DNA of 64,000 nucleotides. It comes from Agromyces cavernae. GTDB lineage: Bacteria; Actinomycetota; Actinomycetes; Actinomycetales; Microbacteriaceae. A program made the translations under genes and the position numbers. The DNA lies in the NCBI RefSeq assembly GCF_021044935.1, contig NZ_JAJNMP010000001.1:124001-188000 (forward strand). Reading direction: 5' to 3'. Below are positions 16,793-25,295 of the stretch, piece by piece. A model generated the notes under the pieces. The model saw only the letters and a program-made list of their open reading frames with translations. It did not search any database and was not told where the DNA came from. Within the stretch, counting starts at the first letter, position 1. Each line of letters opens with the position of its first letter.

Positions 16793-17374
16793 TCAGCGGA
16801 CGACCCTGAATCGAAGGTGCGTCGCGTTCGGGGTCGCGACCACCTCGGTGCGCTCGAGAGCGATGCGACCGCCGAGGTGCTCGAAGAGGCGGGTGCCCTC
16901 TCCGAGCAGGACGGGCGCGAGGTGGATCTGCAACTCGTCCATGAGTCCGGCGGCGAGACATTGCTGGGCGGCGCTGCCACCGTGCACTGCGACGACCTTC
17001 GTTCCCGCGGCTGTGCTCGCTCGACGCACGGCGCTGCGGATGCCGTCGGTGACGAAGGTGAACACACCGGGCGCACGAACGGTCTCCGGTGCCGGGGCTT
17101 CGTGCGTGAGTACGAAGCACGGTGCCGGGCCCACCGGGCCCGCATCGCCCCATCCGCCGTCGCCTTCGGCCAGGTCGTAGGAGCGGCGGCCCATGAGGAC
17201 GGCCCCGACCCCGCCCGCCATCCCCTCCAGCAGGGCGATGTCACGCGGATCCGGGGTCTCCAGCCATCGATGCAGCACGTCGCCGCCGTCGCCCAGCTGA
17301 TGCTCGCGTGTGACGTTCGGCCCGGTAATGAATCCGTCCAGCGACATCGAGATCGCTGCGATCACTTTGCTCAT
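16793..17374 (-). CDS. Dihydrofolate reductase family protein (RibD C-terminal type)
   Basis: 193 residues. It starts M-S-K-V-I-A-A-I-S-M-S-L-D-G-F-I-T-G-P, the usual beginning of small RibD_C proteins. A later G-x-M-G-R-R-S-Y-D segment binds NADPH in the family. AGGAGG precedes the ATG at 17374, which fixes the start even though the frame is open much further upstream. These stand-alone proteins are called dihydrofolate reductase-like, but their substrates are unknown. The 219-bp gap to the divergent Imm5-like gene holds no other gene that I see. Confidence 0.88.
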   Translation of the reverse strand: MSKVIAAISMSLDGFITGPNVTREHQLGDGGDVLHRWLETPDPRDIALLEGMAGGVGAVLMGRRSYDLAEGDGGWGDAGPVGPAPCFVLTHEAPAPETVRAPGVFTFVTDGIRSAVRRASTAAGTKVVAVHGGSAAQQCLAAGLMDELQIHLAPVLLGEGTRLFEHLGGRIALERTEVVATPNATHLRFRVVR

Positions 17375-17593
17375 GATGTTCGTTCCTCCTGTTGGTGAGG
17401 CGAGGATGACGCCTCTGCTCTGACGTCGTCTGAGAGTGGCGCAGATCGACATCCCGGGTGGAACTCCAGCTGCGAGCGAGACGACGATCACCGCCGCCGA
17501 GCGAACGACCCGGGAAGCCGCGTGGCCGCGGATCTGGGGCGCCGTGGCGGCGCACGCCGGCAACGGAACCGACCGGGGCGGCAGGATGGAGCA

Positions 17594-18112
17594 ATGCCGA
17601 TCCTGCCCGCCGAGCGCGACCCTCAACTGATCACCGTGCGACGAGGTGGAATCTTGTCGGATGAGCATCACCGGCTGCTCGCGGAGTGGGCCGCGCTCTG
17701 CGCCGAGCACGTCCTTCCCCGGTTCGAGGAGGTGCAGCCGCGCGACACCCGTCCACGCGATGCCATCGGCGTCGGTCGGGCCTGGATCCGCGGCGAGGTG
17801 CACATGCGGGATGCGCACCGGGCGGCGTTCGTCGCGAATGCCGCCGCTCGCGGACTGCCTGATGCGGCGAAGTTCGCCGCACTTGCGGCCGGGCAAGCCG
17901 TGGCCGTCGCCCACGTCGCCGCCCACGACCTCGGAGCTGCTGCCTATGCGATCAGGGCGGCGGCCGCCTCGGCCCCGGAAGGCGAGACCGAGTCCGCACG
18001 CGTCCGGGAACGCGACTGGCAGCGAGAGCGGATTCCCGCCGAGGTTCGTGATCTGGTGCTCGACGACCAGCGGCGTCGCAGCGGGATCTGCTGGAACGCA
18101 TTCGACGACTGA
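17594..18112 (+). CDS. Imm5-like putative immunity protein
   Basis: 172 residues, almost entirely helical, rich in Ala and His. The end, R-D-L-V-L-D-D-Q-R-R-R-S-G-I-C-W, and the central A-V-A-V-A-H-V-A-A-H-D-L-G-A-A-A-Y-A pattern match the Imm-5 family predicted from polymorphic toxin loci. An AGGATGGAG site precedes the ATG at 17594. No toxin or secretion gene is adjacent, so it is an orphan or has another job. The family assignment is from memory of the motif and not from a search. Confidence 0.7.
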   Translation: MPILPAERDPQLITVRRGGILSDEHHRLLAEWAALCAEHVLPRFEEVQPRDTRPRDAIGVGRAWIRGEVHMRDAHRAAFVANAAARGLPDAAKFAALAAGQAVAVAHVAAHDLGAAAYAIRAAAASAPEGETESARVRERDWQRERIPAEVRDLVLDDQRRRSGICWNAFDD

Positions 18113-18150
18113 CCGCTCGCGGCGCCCGTGGCCGGGCTATGGTGAAGGTC

Positions 18151-18372
18151 ATGGGAGACGAAGATGCCTCCGCGCCGAGCGCTGAGCGGATCCCGCGTGG
18201 ATCTGAACCGCCCTACCAGGCGCTGCTTCCGAACCTCGACAAGGTCACTCGCTCATCGTTCGCCAAAGGCACGGTGAGCCGCCGACGAATCAACCGTGCG
18301 CTTCTGTTGCTCGCACTCATCCCGCTCGTCGTGCTCGCGGTGATCTTCGTCCCTCAGCTCGTCAACGGCTGA
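18151..18372 (+). CDS. Small single-helix membrane protein
   Basis: 73 residues from the ATG at 18151, preceded by GAAGG. The first 45 residues are hydrophilic (A-L-L-P-N-L-D-K-V-T-R-S-S-F-A-K-G). One C-terminal membrane helix (L-L-L-L-A-L-I-P-L-V-V-L-A-V-I-F-V) ends a few residues before the stop, giving a tail-anchored topology. No family is recognised. It lies between the Imm5-like gene and the YtrA operator region and could belong with either. Confidence 0.55.
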   Translation: MGDEDASAPSAERIPRGSEPPYQALLPNLDKVTRSSFAKGTVSRRRINRALLLLALIPLVVLAVIFVPQLVNG

Positions 18373-18380
18373 CGTGTGGC

Positions 18381-18408
18381 GGTGTGTATCAACTGGGTGA
18401 TACACACC
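18381..18408. promoter_or_regulatory. Palindromic operator GGTGTGTATCA-N6-TGATACACACC
   Basis: Two perfect 11-bp arms (18381-18391 and 18398-18408) are separated by ACTGGG. It lies 40 bp before the membrane protein whose downstream partner is a YtrA-type GntR regulator. YtrA regulators bind such symmetric sites at their own operon promoters. A possible -10 (TATGGT) follows directly at about 18412. This is a confident operator by symmetry; the regulator assignment is inferred from the neighbourhood. Confidence 0.75.
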
Positions 18409-18447
18409 GGGTATGGTGCAGATGACACATCTGCGAGGTGGTGAGAG

Positions 18448-19356
18448 ATGACATGGATCTTCTGGAGCCTGGTCTTCGGTTCCATGGCGGCGGGACTCGT
18501 TCTCGCGATCGTGTGGTGGTTGATCAGGGGTCGCCGAGATGGACTTCCGACCGGCTTGGTCGCCGCGTTCTCCCTGGTGGCGGGGCTGACTGCCCTGTCG
18601 GGCGACGTAGCGCTCCGCCTGATCTCGGTGCCGCTCTTGCCGTTCGACTTGCTGAGTGGGTTCTGGGGCTGGTACGCGGACTACCGCTTCACGTTTCCTC
18701 TGCTGCTAGGAGTCCTCACGCTGGTGATCCTCGCGATTCCGGTCCGCGGCCGGGGCGGACACGGAGCGGCTGAACTCGCCCCTCGAACGCCGCTGAGTTT
18801 CGGGCGACGGTGGTGGTTCATCAGCCCCCTGGTTGTCCTCACAATCATTCTCGTGACAACCGTGATCGCTGGGTTCGCGTCGCAGCCCGACCCCGAGGGC
18901 CGCTACTCGATGTACTACGTGGAGCTGGGCACCGGAGGCATGGGCGCCAGTATTTACGGTTGGTTCTACTCCGTGCCCTGCCTGATCCTCACCGCGGTCG
19001 TCATCGGGGTCACCGTCACCGACCTGACGCTCATCGCCCGCCCCGCGCTGGCGGAAGACATGGTTCGGGATGTGCGTGAGCGCAAAACCCGCACCCGCAA
19101 CGTCCTCGCGGTCGCAACCGGGACACTGCTGCTGCATCTCGGGCTCATCTTCAGCTCGCTGGCCGGGACCGCGTCGGCGCGAGCCTCTTTCCCTGTCGAC
19201 GGCGGGAGCATGACGTTCTGGACTTCCTTCGCGGCACTCCAGCCCGTGTTCACCGGTGCGTCCTATGCCGTCGCCGCGCTCGGATATGCGCTGTGGGCCA
19301 CCGTGCTGCTCTCGGCGATCCCGACCCGCCGTCCTGCCCCGGTTCCGGCGCGATGA
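18448..19356 (+). CDS. Multi-helix membrane protein of a YtrA-controlled operon
   Basis: 302 residues with about seven hydrophobic segments, starting M-T-W-I-F-W-S-L-V-F-G-S-M. A charged stretch (V-R-D-V-R-E-R-K-T-R-T-R) precedes the last helices. The ATG at 18448 has a GGTGGTGAGAG site upstream. The stop overlaps the next gene by ATGA. YtrA regulators usually sit with ABC transporters for cell-envelope stress; here the only partner is this unrecognised membrane protein, so its role is unknown. A longer antisense frame is a shadow. Confidence 0.78.
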   Translation: MTWIFWSLVFGSMAAGLVLAIVWWLIRGRRDGLPTGLVAAFSLVAGLTALSGDVALRLISVPLLPFDLLSGFWGWYADYRFTFPLLLGVLTLVILAIPVRGRGGHGAAELAPRTPLSFGRRWWFISPLVVLTIILVTTVIAGFASQPDPEGRYSMYYVELGTGGMGASIYGWFYSVPCLILTAVVIGVTVTDLTLIARPALAEDMVRDVRERKTRTRNVLAVATGTLLLHLGLIFSSLAGTASARASFPVDGGSMTFWTSFAALQPVFTGASYAVAALGYALWATVLLSAIPTRRPAPVPAR

Positions 19357-19742
19357 TCACGATCAGCCTGTCGGGGTCGGCCGCGCCGACGGATCAGATC
19401 CGCGATCAGATCCGCGGGCTGGTCGCGTCGGGCCGGCTCGCCGCTGACGAGCGCCTCCCGTCGGTGCGTCAGCTCGCGAAGGACCTCGGCGTCGCCCCCG
19501 GCACCGTGGCGAAGGCATACAAGGCACTCGAAGCAGAGGGGTGTCTCACAGCCCGCGCCGGCGGCACCCGCGTGAGCAAGAATGCGACCACTACGCCCCG
19601 GCCCGTGCTTGAAGCCGCCCGCCGCCTCGCTGAGACCAGCGCTCGCGCCGGCACCGGGCTCGACGACACCATCCGCGTCCTCCGCGCGATCTGGCCCGAG
19701 CAGCGAATCACGGCCGACACTGCGAAACCGAACCGCACCTGA
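19353..19742 (+). CDS. GntR-family regulator, YtrA subfamily
   Basis: 129 residues: a GntR winged HTH with only a short C-terminal dimerisation tail, as in YtrA. Motifs are P-T-D-Q-I-R-D-Q-I-R-G-L-V, L-P-S-V-R-Q-L-A-K-D-L and A-P-G-T-V-A-K-A-Y-K-A-L-E-A-E-G. The ATG at 19353 overlaps the stop of the membrane-protein gene (ATGA), so both are made together. It most likely represses its own operon through the palindrome at 18381-18408. Confidence 0.9.
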   Translation: MITISLSGSAAPTDQIRDQIRGLVASGRLAADERLPSVRQLAKDLGVAPGTVAKAYKALEAEGCLTARAGGTRVSKNATTTPRPVLEAARRLAETSARAGTGLDDTIRVLRAIWPEQRITADTAKPNRT

Positions 19743-19789
19743 AGCGCGGTCCCCTCGATGTCACCGATGGGTGTCTGAAGGATCCAGCC

Positions 19790-20116
19790 TCAGCGAGGGC
19801 CGTCGGGGCCGTACGAGCGGCTGACGGTGGCGACCCTCACCTGGTAGTCCTCGTACCAGACCGCGCGACCGCGTTGCTGGGCGATCACATGCTCGGTCAC
19901 CTGTTTCCACGCTGCTGCCGAAGCGTCGTCGGTCCAATAGGAGACCGTGATCCCCAGGCCTTCGCGCGCAGATTCGATCCCGAGGAATCCCGGCTGCTTC
20001 GAGGCCAGGTCGACCATCCGCTGCGACATCACGCCATAGCCGTTGTCACCACCGGTGCGAAACGAAGTGAAGATGACGGCCGTATAGGGCGGCTCGGGCG
20101 TACGCGCAATCGACAT
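19790..20116 (-). CDS. Antibiotic biosynthesis monooxygenase (ABM) domain protein
   Basis: 108 residues with a ferredoxin-like ABM fold. The motif Q-P-G-F-L-G-I-E-S-A-R and I-T-V-S-Y-W-T-D-D-A-S-A-A-A-W-K are typical. ATG at 20116 is preferred over a GTG six bases upstream. Such small proteins are usually heme- or quinone-related monooxygenases or stress proteins; the substrate cannot be told. It is convergent with the GntR gene (47-bp gap) and follows the nuclease gene on the same strand. Confidence 0.85.
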   Translation of the reverse strand: MSIARTPEPPYTAVIFTSFRTGGDNGYGVMSQRMVDLASKQPGFLGIESAREGLGITVSYWTDDASAAAWKQVTEHVIAQQRGRAVWYEDYQVRVATVSRSYGPDGPR

Positions 20117-20156
20117 GACCACATGCTAGATGGATCATTGCTGCGATATTTGGTCG

Positions 20157-20996
20157 TCAGAGCAAGATCTGGGCGGATGTCTCGAGCTCACGCCATCCCG
20201 CTGCGGCGATGGTCGCAGGCAGGCGGTCGGCGGCGACGAGGTCGTGCATGAGGAGCCCTGTGATGACGGCGATGTCGCCGATGGGCACCTGGAAGGTGCG
20301 GAACGGGCCGACCGCGGGCGCCTCGCCGGGCGCGGGCCGGCGCAGGTCCCTCGTGTCGACGAGTGGGGACTGATCGAGGATGAAGCCGACGGCGGCGAGC
20401 ACCCCGTCGTCGCCGGCGTCGCCCCCGGCGTTCCACGCCGCGATCTTCCAGAACCGCAGCGGCACCCGGATGCCCCGGTACGGCGGATCGGCCTCGCCGA
20501 GCACGGGAGCGGTGAACACGCTGAGGCGCTGGCGGTGCGCGGCGGCGTGCTCGAGCACGTGGTCTTCGAGGCCGAGCCAGAGCTCTTTCGACTGGTTGAA
20601 GCCCGATGCCTGCGGCGCGGCGTTCGTGTAGTGGAACGTGTCGGCGTTCGCCCTCTTGGCGACGGCCGGGTCGCCCCACACCGGGTCGCGGCGGCGCACG
20701 AGGTGCCCACGGTCGAGGTCGTTGCGGGCATACACCTCGGGGCCGGCCTGCCAGTCGGCGGGGATGCGCTCGTCGAGCCGCCACTCGTCGCCGCCGCGGT
20801 CGAGATCGACGAGCGCCGCCCCGTCGATGTTGACGCCCGTCGCGCGCGCGAAGCGGCGTGCCGTGTCGAGCACCACCGCGAAGTGCATGTAGTCGAGCTC
20901 GACCGTGGCCTCGCGGACGACGCCGGTCGAGACATCCGTCGTCTCGAATCGCGGCATCGCCGCTCGCACCCCCAGGAACCGCGCATCGAAGGCCAT
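20157..20996 (-). CDS. DNA/RNA non-specific endonuclease (DRGH family)
   Basis: About 279 residues. [13 protein letters not shown] carries the catalytic DRGH of Serratia-type His-Me finger nucleases. Downstream, [15 protein letters not shown] provides the metal-binding Asn. Unlike Serratia nuclease no signal peptide is visible from the ATG at 20996 or from plausible upstream starts, so it may act in the cytoplasm or be exported by another route. Start uncertain: no clear ribosome site. It is divergent from the amino-acid permease. Confidence 0.85.
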   Translation of the reverse strand: MAFDARFLGVRAAMPRFETTDVSTGVVREATVELDYMHFAVVLDTARRFARATGVNIDGAALVDLDRGGDEWRLDERIPADWQAGPEVYARNDLDRGHLVRRRDPVWGDPAVAKRANADTFHYTNAAPQASGFNQSKELWLGLEDHVLEHAAAHRQRLSVFTAPVLGEADPPYRGIRVPLRFWKIAAWNAGGDAGDDGVLAAVGFILDQSPLVDTRDLRRPAPGEAPAVGPFRTFQVPIGDIAVITGLLMHDLVAADRLPATIAAAGWRELETSAQILL

Positions 20997-21142
20997 GCGA
21001 CCACTCGACCACGACCCGCCCACATCGCGCGGGCGTGAGCGGACGCGACCGTTGCGGACGAGCCCTCGCCGTGCCATCCTGCCGACCACGGGGCACGCGT
21101 GGTTACTGCGCTGGGTTCCGAGATCGGTGGAAGGGGAAGCCG

Positions 21143-22732
21143 ATGACGACGCAACACCTGCCCGACCACGACCCGGTCGACGACCTCGAGAACTATCGCG
21201 AACGCGTCGGCGACGAGATGCTCGCCGTGCAGGACTTCTCAAGTGAAGAGCACGGCTACCACAAGACGCTGAAGCCCCGGCAGATCCAGATGATCGCCAT
21301 CGGCGGGGCGATCGGCACGGGCCTCTTCATGGGCGCCGGCGGGCGGCTCGAGAGTTCGGGGCCCGCGCTCATCCTCGTCTACGCGGTGTGCGGGTTCTTC
21401 GCGTTCCTCATCCTGCGCGCCCTCGGCGAGCTCGTGCTGCACCGTCCGTCGTCGGGCTCGTTCGTCTCGTACGCGCGCGAGTTCTACGGCGAGAAGCTGG
21501 CGTACGCAGCCGGCTGGATGTACTTCCTCAACTGGGCGTTCACGTCGATCGTCGACGTCACGGCCGCCGCGCTGTACGTGAAGTTCTGGGCGCAGTACTG
21601 GGAGCCGCTGCAGGCGATCCCGCAGTGGGTGATCGCGCTCGTCGCACTCGTCGTCGTGCTCTCGCTCAACCTCGTCTCGGTGAAGGTGTTCGGCGAGATG
21701 GAGTTCTGGTTCGCGGCGATCAAGGTCGCCGCGCTCGTGATCTTCCTCATCGTCGGTATCGTGTTCATCGTCTTCAACGGCCAGACCGACGTCGGGCCCA
21801 CGGGCTTCTCGGTCATCGCCGACAACGGCGGCGTCTTCCCGACGGGTGCCATCGCGCCGATCCTCGCGATCAGCGGCGTCGTCTTCGCCTACGCGGCGAT
21901 CGAGCTCGTCGGCACGGCCGCCGGCGAGACCGAGAAGCCGCGCGAGGTCATGCCCAAGGCCGTCAACACCGTCGTGCTGCGCATCGCGGTGTTCTACGTC
22001 GGCTCGGTGCTGCTGCTCTCGCTCCTGCTGCCGTACACGAGCTACGAGGCCGGCGAGTCGCCGTTCGTGACCTTCTTCTCGCACCTCGGCTCGCCCGAGG
22101 CCGCGGCGATCTCGGCGTCGGTCATGAACTTCGTCGTACTCACGGCCGCGCTGTCGAGCCTGAACGCCGGGCTCTACTCGACCGGGCGCATCCTGCGGTC
22201 GATGGCCGTGAACGGGTCGGCCCCGAAGTTCACCGAGGTGATGAGCCGCAACGGCGTGCCCTACGGCGGGATCCTGCTCACCGGCGTGATCACGCTGTTC
22301 GGCGTCGGGCTCAACGCGTTCGTGCCCGACGAGGCGTTCGAGATCGTGCTCGAGGTCTCGGCGCTCGGCATCATCGGCGGGTGGGCGACCATCATCATCT
22401 GCCAGATGAAGCTCGTGTCGTGGGCGAAGCAGGGCATCCTCGAGCGACCGTCGTTCCGATTGTGGGGCGCGCCGTTCACGGGCTACCTGACCCTGGCGTT
22501 CCTCGCCTTCGTGCTCGTGACGATGGCGTTCTCGCCGACGGGCCGCTGGGTGCTCGCGTCGACCGTCATCCTCATCCCGCTGCTCATCCTCGGCTGGTTC
22601 GTGATGCGCAAGCGCATCGCGGCCGCGGCGGCCGAGCGTGAGGGTCACACCGGCGCGTTCCCCGTCGTCGCAGAGCGGCCGGCGATCGACAACCCGCCCC
22701 CGCCCCGCCCCCGCGACGACGGCGACGAGTAG
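21143..22732 (+). CDS. Amino-acid permease (AnsP/GABA permease type)
   Basis: 529 residues, 12 helices, APC superfamily. The first helix has the substrate-site signature [14 protein letters not shown], preceded by [10 protein letters not shown]. The pattern resembles L-asparagine and D-serine/D-alanine/glycine permeases. The ATG at 21143 has GAAGGGGAAG upstream; the frame extends further but only antisense to the nuclease. The 11-bp gap to the antiporter gene suggests an operon. Substrate specificity is inferred at family level. Confidence 0.87.
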   Translation: MTTQHLPDHDPVDDLENYRERVGDEMLAVQDFSSEEHGYHKTLKPRQIQMIAIGGAIGTGLFMGAGGRLESSGPALILVYAVCGFFAFLILRALGELVLHRPSSGSFVSYAREFYGEKLAYAAGWMYFLNWAFTSIVDVTAAALYVKFWAQYWEPLQAIPQWVIALVALVVVLSLNLVSVKVFGEMEFWFAAIKVAALVIFLIVGIVFIVFNGQTDVGPTGFSVIADNGGVFPTGAIAPILAISGVVFAYAAIELVGTAAGETEKPREVMPKAVNTVVLRIAVFYVGSVLLLSLLLPYTSYEAGESPFVTFFSHLGSPEAAAISASVMNFVVLTAALSSLNAGLYSTGRILRSMAVNGSAPKFTEVMSRNGVPYGGILLTGVITLFGVGLNAFVPDEAFEIVLEVSALGIIGGWATIIICQMKLVSWAKQGILERPSFRLWGAPFTGYLTLAFLAFVLVTMAFSPTGRWVLASTVILIPLLILGWFVMRKRIAAAAAEREGHTGAFPVVAERPAIDNPPPPRPRDDGDE

Positions 22733-22743
22733 CCTCGGGCTCG

Positions 22744-24540
22744 ATGGAACTCCTCGTCATCGCGGTACTCGCCCTGCTGGCGATCGCCGGCGCGGCCGCG
22801 ATCGGCCCGAAGCTCGGCGTCGCATCGCCACTGCTGCTCGTGCTCCTGGGCATCGGGGTGAGCCTGCTCCCCGAAGTACCGCCGTTCGAGGTCGACCCCG
22901 AATGGATCATCGCCGGCGTGCTGCCCCCGCTGCTGTACTCGGCCGCGGTCTCGATGCCGACGATGGAGTTCCGTCGCGACTTCACCGCGATCAGCGGGCT
23001 CTCGGTCGTGCTCGTCGTGATCACCTCGGTACTGCTCGGGGTGCTCTTCGCCTGGCTCATCCCCGGCCTCGGGCTGGCGATGGGCATCGCACTCGGCGCG
23101 ATCCTCAGCCCCACCGACGCGGTCGCGACGTCGATCGTCAAACGTCTCGGAGTGTCACCCCGGGTCTCTGCGATGCTCGACGGCGAGAGCCTGCTCAACG
23201 ACGCGAGCGCGCTCGTGCTGCTGCGCACGGCGATCGCGGGCGCAGCGGCATCCGTCACGCTCTGGGGCGTCGTCGGCACGTTCGCGTATTCGGTGGCGGT
23301 CGCGATCGTGATCGGCGCGATCGTCGGATGGCTCAACCTGCGCCTTCGCGCACGCGTGTCGAACCCGACCGTGAACACCGTGATCTCGTTCACGATGCCG
23401 TTCATCGCGTCGATCCCGGCCGAGCAGCTGGGCGCCTCGGGGCTCGTCGCCGCCGTCGTCGCCGGCCTCATCACGGGGCGGGGCGCGGCGCGGTTCCTCA
23501 CGCCGCAGCACCGGCTCTCGGACGTGCAGAGCTGGCGCACGGTCGAGCTCGTGCTCGAGGGTGCGGTATTCCTCGTCATGGGACTCGAGCTGGCCGCCAT
23601 CGTCGACGAGGTCGAGCGCGCCCACGAGGGCGTGTGGGCGGCGATCCGCATCGCGGCGATCGCGTTCGTCGCCGTCATCCTCATTCGCGCGGCGTACGTC
23701 GCGCCGTTGCTCGCGGCGCTCGGACGACGCGCGCGGCGAGGCGGCGAGTTCAAGCAGATGCTGGTCGACCGGGCCGGGCGTTCGCCCACCGGCCCCCGCG
23801 CGCCCTCGCCCGCGCAGTCCGAGCGCTTCCGCACCCTGGTGCGCCGACGCGTCGCCGACATCGACTACTACCTCGACGAGGCGCTCGGCTGGCGCGAGGG
23901 AACGATCGTGGTCTGGGCCGGCATGCGCGGGGTCGTCACGCTCGCCGCCGCGCAGACCCTGCCGGCCGACACGCCCAGCCGCGCGATGCTCGTCCTCATC
24001 GCGTTCGTCGTCGCCGTCGGATCGCTGCTCGTGCAGGGCGGCACGCTGCCGTGGCTCGTGCGGTGGCTCCTGCCGGTCCGCGACCCCGGCGACACCCTCG
24101 CCGAGCGGCGCGAGCTGAAGCAGGTCATGCGCGCGGCCGCGTTCGACGAACTCGACGATGACGACTCCCTCGACCCGCGCCTGCGTGCCACCGCCGAGCG
24201 CATGCGGGCGGCCTGGTTGACGTCGGCCGACGAGGGCGCCGACGACGACACCGGCGAGGAGCGGGATGCCGCCGAGCCGGGTGGCGCCGAGCAGCCGACG
24301 CCGGCCACCGATGCGAAGATCGGTGCGGATGCCGCAGACCGCGGCCACGGGACATCCGATCGCGTGATCGATGCCGAGCAGGTGCGGCAGCTGCGACTGC
24401 GCATGATCCACGCGGAGCGCGAGGCCCTGCTCGACGCACGCGACGAGGGACTCTTCAGCGCGGCCGCGCTCGGTGCCGCCCTCGAGGAGCTCGACGCCGA
24501 GCAGATAAGCATCGAACTGAAGGGGCCGGGAGCGGAATAG
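22744..24540 (+). CDS. Na+/H+ antiporter, CPA1 family
   Basis: 598 residues with 12-13 helices up to about residue 440 and a long acidic hydrophilic tail. Conserved transport motifs are L-S-P-T-D-A-V-A-T-S and D-G-E-S-L-L-N-D-A-S-A-L-V. The helix W-A-G-M-R-G-V-V-T-L-A-A-A follows. The ATG at 22744 is 11 bp after the permease stop. The tail (about 450-598) is Asp/Glu/Ala-rich and probably regulatory. It expels Na+ in exchange for H+ by family role. Confidence 0.9.
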   Translation: MELLVIAVLALLAIAGAAAIGPKLGVASPLLLVLLGIGVSLLPEVPPFEVDPEWIIAGVLPPLLYSAAVSMPTMEFRRDFTAISGLSVVLVVITSVLLGVLFAWLIPGLGLAMGIALGAILSPTDAVATSIVKRLGVSPRVSAMLDGESLLNDASALVLLRTAIAGAAASVTLWGVVGTFAYSVAVAIVIGAIVGWLNLRLRARVSNPTVNTVISFTMPFIASIPAEQLGASGLVAAVVAGLITGRGAARFLTPQHRLSDVQSWRTVELVLEGAVFLVMGLELAAIVDEVERAHEGVWAAIRIAAIAFVAVILIRAAYVAPLLAALGRRARRGGEFKQMLVDRAGRSPTGPRAPSPAQSERFRTLVRRRVADIDYYLDEALGWREGTIVVWAGMRGVVTLAAAQTLPADTPSRAMLVLIAFVVAVGSLLVQGGTLPWLVRWLLPVRDPGDTLAERRELKQVMRAAAFDELDDDDSLDPRLRATAERMRAAWLTSADEGADDDTGEERDAAEPGGAEQPTPATDAKIGADAADRGHGTSDRVIDAEQVRQLRLRMIHAEREALLDARDEGLFSAAALGAALEELDAEQISIELKGPGAE

Positions 24541-24627
24541 GGCACCGCTCCCCCTATCGCTCGGTGTCCGCGGTCCGACAGTATTGGCGCGGCGAGCACC
24601 GCCGTCACCCGATCACAGAGGAGTTCC

Positions 24628-25086
24628 ATGACCACGACCACCGTCTCGACCACCCAGGTTCCGCTCTCAGCACCGCTGTACGGGGCGAGCTTCGGCCAGG
24701 CCGTCTCGCGGTTCTTCACGAAGTACGCGACGTTCTCTGGCCGCGCGAGCCGCAGCGAGTACTGGTGGTGGGCGCTCGCGAACGTGATCATCACGAGCGT
24801 GCTGTACGGAGTGATGATGACGCTCATCTTCTCGGGCGCGACCACGAGCGAGACCGGCGCCATGGTTCCCGGCCCGCTGTTCGGTCTCGGCGTGGCGCTC
24901 TACGGCATCTGGGCGCTTGTCGTTCTCGTGCCCGGTCTCGCACTCGTCTGGCGCCGGCTGCACGACACCAACCGCTCGGGCGGATTCTTCTTCCTCGCCT
25001 TCATCCCGTTCGTCGGCAGCATCATCCTGCTCGTGTTCATGCTGCTCGAGTCGAATCCGGCGGGCGCGCGCTTCGACCGCGCGTAA
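24628..25086 (+). CDS. DUF805 membrane protein
   Basis: 152 residues. DUF805 features are F-F-T-K-Y-A-T-F-S-G-R-A-S-R-S-E-Y-W-W near the start, four helices and W-R-R-L-H-D-T-N-R-S-G-G after the third. GAGGAG precedes the ATG at 24628. Function unknown; members are often inner-membrane proteins of about 120-150 residues. It stands alone between the antiporter and the decarboxylase and is followed by a strong hairpin. Confidence 0.9.
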   Translation: MTTTTVSTTQVPLSAPLYGASFGQAVSRFFTKYATFSGRASRSEYWWWALANVIITSVLYGVMMTLIFSGATTSETGAMVPGPLFGLGVALYGIWALVVLVPGLALVWRRLHDTNRSGGFFFLAFIPFVGSIILLVFMLLESNPAGARFDRA

Positions 25087-25104
25087 GGTCGTCGCTTCGG
25101 CTCG

Positions 25105-25135
25105 CGGATGTCGCAGCTTCGTGTTGCGACATCCG
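25105..25135 (+). terminator. Hairpin with CGGATGTCGCA arms
   Basis: CGGATGTCGCA and TGCGACATCCG are complementary around an 8-9 nt loop, 20 bp after the DUF805 stop. This is a probable terminator. The rest of 25136-25295 has no gene; it includes a T-run (CCTTTTTGCG, about 25210) and should hold the decarboxylase promoter. Confidence 0.6.
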
Positions 25136-25295
25136 GGAGCTGACGCACACAACATGCGTGGATTTGGTGGACAGCACAGCGATTATGCGTGCTGCGCTGA
25201 TTCCGTAGCGCCTTTTTGCGGATTCACCCGCTGATGTGCGAACCTTCTCCGGGCCCGCGGCCAGCCCCGGGCCGGGCAGTTGAGAGGATCCACCC

